From Rhodocollybia butyracea (Eukaryota; Basidiomycota; Agaricomycetes; Agaricales; Omphalotaceae): 64,000 bases of DNA. Positions 62,244 to 64,000 of this stretch are shown here, piece by piece; position 1 is the first letter of the stretch; every line of letters begins with the position of its first letter. The notes under the pieces were generated by a model. The model made no database searches. It had not been told where the DNA came from and saw only the letters and a program-made list of their open reading frames with translations. The position numbers and the translations under genes are program-made. The stretch is taken from NCBI GenBank assembly GCA_015501585.1, contig JADNRY010000008.1:186001-250000 (forward strand), in the 5' to 3' direction.

Positions 62244-64000
62244 ATGCCCTCTAACCAAGGCCGCAATAATCATCGACGACACAGAGCCAACAAGAGTCAG
62301 GACGAAGACAAAGCTAGCTACGCTCGCGACGACGACCTTGCCTATTCGCGTTCGCGCCAATCGGACAACGGGTACAGCGACAGACGTACTTCTTCGACAT
62401 CTGGAATCAGGGAGCCCCATGGTAGAGGCTACGCTGTTGGCGTCAGAGAACCACCGGCTAGAAGCTATGCGGCACATGCGAGACAAACGGATTCATGGCA
62501 GAGGAGAGATTATGGTGGCTCGTACAGCAAGGCTGAGAGACGTGACGGCTACGAAGTCATAGAAACGAGAGAAGCAGATTCTGGATGGTCTAGTCGACAG
62601 TCAAACACCGACGCTGAGATTATTTATCACCCGCATGTCCCTCCACGTAGCAGCAAACCTTACCAAGAAGAGTACCCGCCCTATTCACCTCCCAATTCGT
62701 ACTCTCAGCCACAGCAACAACAGTGGCCAGACGATATTCGACATCACGACGGCCGTTTACAGGACCAGCAGCCACATCACCACCACCACAGCTCCCGGGA
62801 GAGAGATAGGCAGTGGCAGCGAGATGAGCCTCCAGTTTATCTTCAACCCGAATCTGACAATGGCTGGGATACTCGACGCTCTTCGGAGCAAAGTCGTCGA
62901 GAAACTTGGGATGAGCCCAGTACTAGTCGATATCGCAGTCCTTCTCCTGCTCCGGACCAAAGACAATGGGAGCCGGCTCCAAGCTGGAATGCGACCCAGC
63001 GTAATAACGATTCTCAGTCTCAGTCTAACCGCTCGCACGACTACGAACAACAAAATGGACATCGAAGCTCGACCAAGAAAAGTTCCAAAAATGGCAAGAA
63101 AAGCCATTCAAACGGCAAGAGTAACGGTAGCAGACGGGAACGTAGGGAAGAGGACGAGCTGAACAAGTATGTTACTTTTGACAATAATTTTTTTTACTCT
63201 AACATCTTTTTTTTTTTACGCAGCTGGTCAAGACGAGAACGAGAACGAGAAACATATCCAGAAGAGGACAAGTATATAAATAGACCGCTGCCTCCTCGTA
63301 GGAAGCACAGTCGTTCCTTCTCTCGTTCTCGATCCCCTGCCGAATCCTACCACTCGTACCGCTCTCGGAGACGAACACCGTCTCCTCCACCCCGTGCCTC
63401 ACCCCGTGCACGGCGGGCGTCTCCTATTTACAGCAATTATCCAGATTCTCCACCTCCTACTAAGCGCCGAAGGCACGAGTCGAGTCCTCACCCTGTTCGC
63501 AGTCGTTCACCAGAATATATGGACCGTGGGCGAAGCCCGCCAACTCCGTCGTCCCTGCTTCCCCCGCGACCCAAAATCCATACTGTACCTTCCCCCAGGA
63601 GGCTTCCCGACCAGAGGGCTCTTGCTCAGCTTCGAACTCCTTCCCCTCCTCCTCCTCCTCCTCCTCTCGCGCCTCAAAAACTGGAGTCAGAACCTGAACC
63701 TGAGCCAGTTCCAGAACCACTACCGATGCCCGTGCAAGAACCTCAACCTCAGCAGAAAACCGGTAAAAAGAAGGTACTGTTGTGCCATCGCATTGTTTAT
63801 TGTTTGTCTCACAGCACGTTTACAGAAAAACAAACGGAAAAATGGTCAGGCTGCTCAACCGGCACAAGTCTCCCAGCCCGCGCAGCCTGCTCCTGCTCTT
63901 CAAGCAAATTCGCAACAAATGCCGCCACCTGCTCACCCGCCACCTTTCACTCCTCCATTATACGCCTACAATTATGCATACCAGTTACCCCAGACTCAGG
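62244..64000 (+). CDS. RS/proline-rich disordered protein, 3' truncated by the window edge
   Basis: Starts MPSNQGRNNHRRHRANKSQD. Exons are 62244-63166, 63224-63773 and 63826 to the window end. The product is almost wholly disordered: Arg/Ser/Asp/Gln-rich in exon 1 (with HHHHHSSRERDRQW), SR-type in exon 2 (SRSFSRSRSPAESYHSYRSR, PSPPPRASPRARRASP), then a polyproline run (eight Pro near 63640-63670), acidic-Pro EPEPEPVPEPLPMP, and QAAQPAQVSQPAQPAPAL in exon 3. The SR-like dipeptides suggest a nuclear RNA-processing role, but no RRM or enzyme domain is visible in this part. The first intron (57 nt) is in frame and stopless, so the frame stays open across it to the end of the window. Family not recognised. 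Confidence 0.7.
   Translation, partial: MPSNQGRNNHRRHRANKSQDEDKASYARDDDLAYSRSRQSDNGYSDRRTSSTSGIREPHGRGYAVGVREPPARSYAAHARQTDSWQRRDYGGSYSKAERRDGYEVIETREADSGWSSRQSNTDAEIIYHPHVPPRSSKPYQEEYPPYSPPNSYSQPQQQQWPDDIRHHDGRLQDQQPHHHHHSSRERDRQWQRDEPPVYLQPESDNGWDTRRSSEQSRRETWDEPSTSRYRSPSPAPDQRQWEPAPSWNATQRNNDSQSQSNRSHDYEQQNGHRSSTKKSSKNGKKSHSNGKSNGSRRERREEDELNKYVTFDNNFFYSNIFFFLRSWSRRERERETYPEEDKYINRPLPPRRKHSRSFSRSRSPAESYHSYRSRRRTPSPPPRASPRARRASPIYSNYPDSPPPTKRRRHESSPHPVRSRSPEYMDRGRSPPTPSSLLPPRPKIHTVPSPRRLPDQRALAQLRTPSPPPPPPPLAPQKLESEPEPEPVPEPLPMPVQEPQPQQKTGKKKVLLCHRIVYCLSHSTFTEKQTEKWSGCSTGTSLPARAACSCSSSKFATNAATCSPATFHSSIIRLQLCIPVTPDS

Overview
The window is nuclear DNA from a basidiomycete fungus, most likely a mushroom-forming agaricomycete. 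The support is short introns (about 45-75 nt) cutting almost every gene into many exons, compact alternating gene order with head-to-head promoters of 50-300 bp, an HDEL-tagged PDI, a fungal two-domain fluoride exporter, a verprolin, and a DOPA 4,5-dioxygenase-family gene. I found no transposon, CRISPR array, rRNA or convincing tRNA.

Layout. 1-1478 (+): 3' part of the XPF/Rad1 nuclease. 1686-3976 (-): CNNM/Mam3-like metal transporter. 5232-6902 (-): LRR protein. 7438-8451 (+): USB1, the U6 snRNA processing enzyme. 8541-9790 (-): FEX fluoride exporter. 10051-12398 (-): MFS transporter. 13967-15084 (-): ribosomal protein uL18 (L5). 15362-16138 (+): RBM42-like RNA-binding protein. 16326-17131 (-): AhpC/TSA-like protein. 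17247-18431 (-): NADP-dependent MDR reductase. 19637-21649 (-): RAD7. 21792-24256 (+): CTNNBL1. 24317-26100 (-): UTP15. 26268-27106 (+): TCTP. 27863-28990 (-): secreted SurE-like phosphatase. 29868-30326 (-): COX16. 30483-32134 (+): adenylosuccinate synthetase. 32672-34623 (+): orphan membrane protein. 35395-37428 (-): DCAF-type WD40 protein. 37831-39410 (-): vacuolar aspartic protease. 39581-51040 (+): TRA1/TRRAP. 51425-53427 (-): BRD8-like bromodomain protein. 53476-56623 (+): gamma-tubulin complex protein GCP3. 57028-58031 (+): DOPA-dioxygenase family. 58351-59479 (+): verprolin/WIP. 59921-61639 (+): PDI. 62244-64000 (+): RS/proline-rich protein, cut by the window end.

Most genes are conserved housekeeping functions: nucleotide excision repair (XPF, RAD7), RNA processing (USB1, RBM42, CTNNBL1, UTP15), translation (uL18, TCTP), chromatin (TRA1 next to a probable NuA4 bromodomain subunit), cytoskeleton (GCP3, verprolin), ER folding and vacuolar proteolysis (PDI, Pep4). 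They are not an operon-like system. I see no clear new multi-gene system. The most unusual features are in gene architecture: exons of 5, 7, 14 and 16 nt, GC-AG introns, introns that split both paired active sites of PDI and of the aspartic protease, and a dioxygenase gene in which six of seven proposed introns are multiples of three. Exon borders come from reading splice sites and family conservation by eye. Where no exon list is given, only the span is firm.
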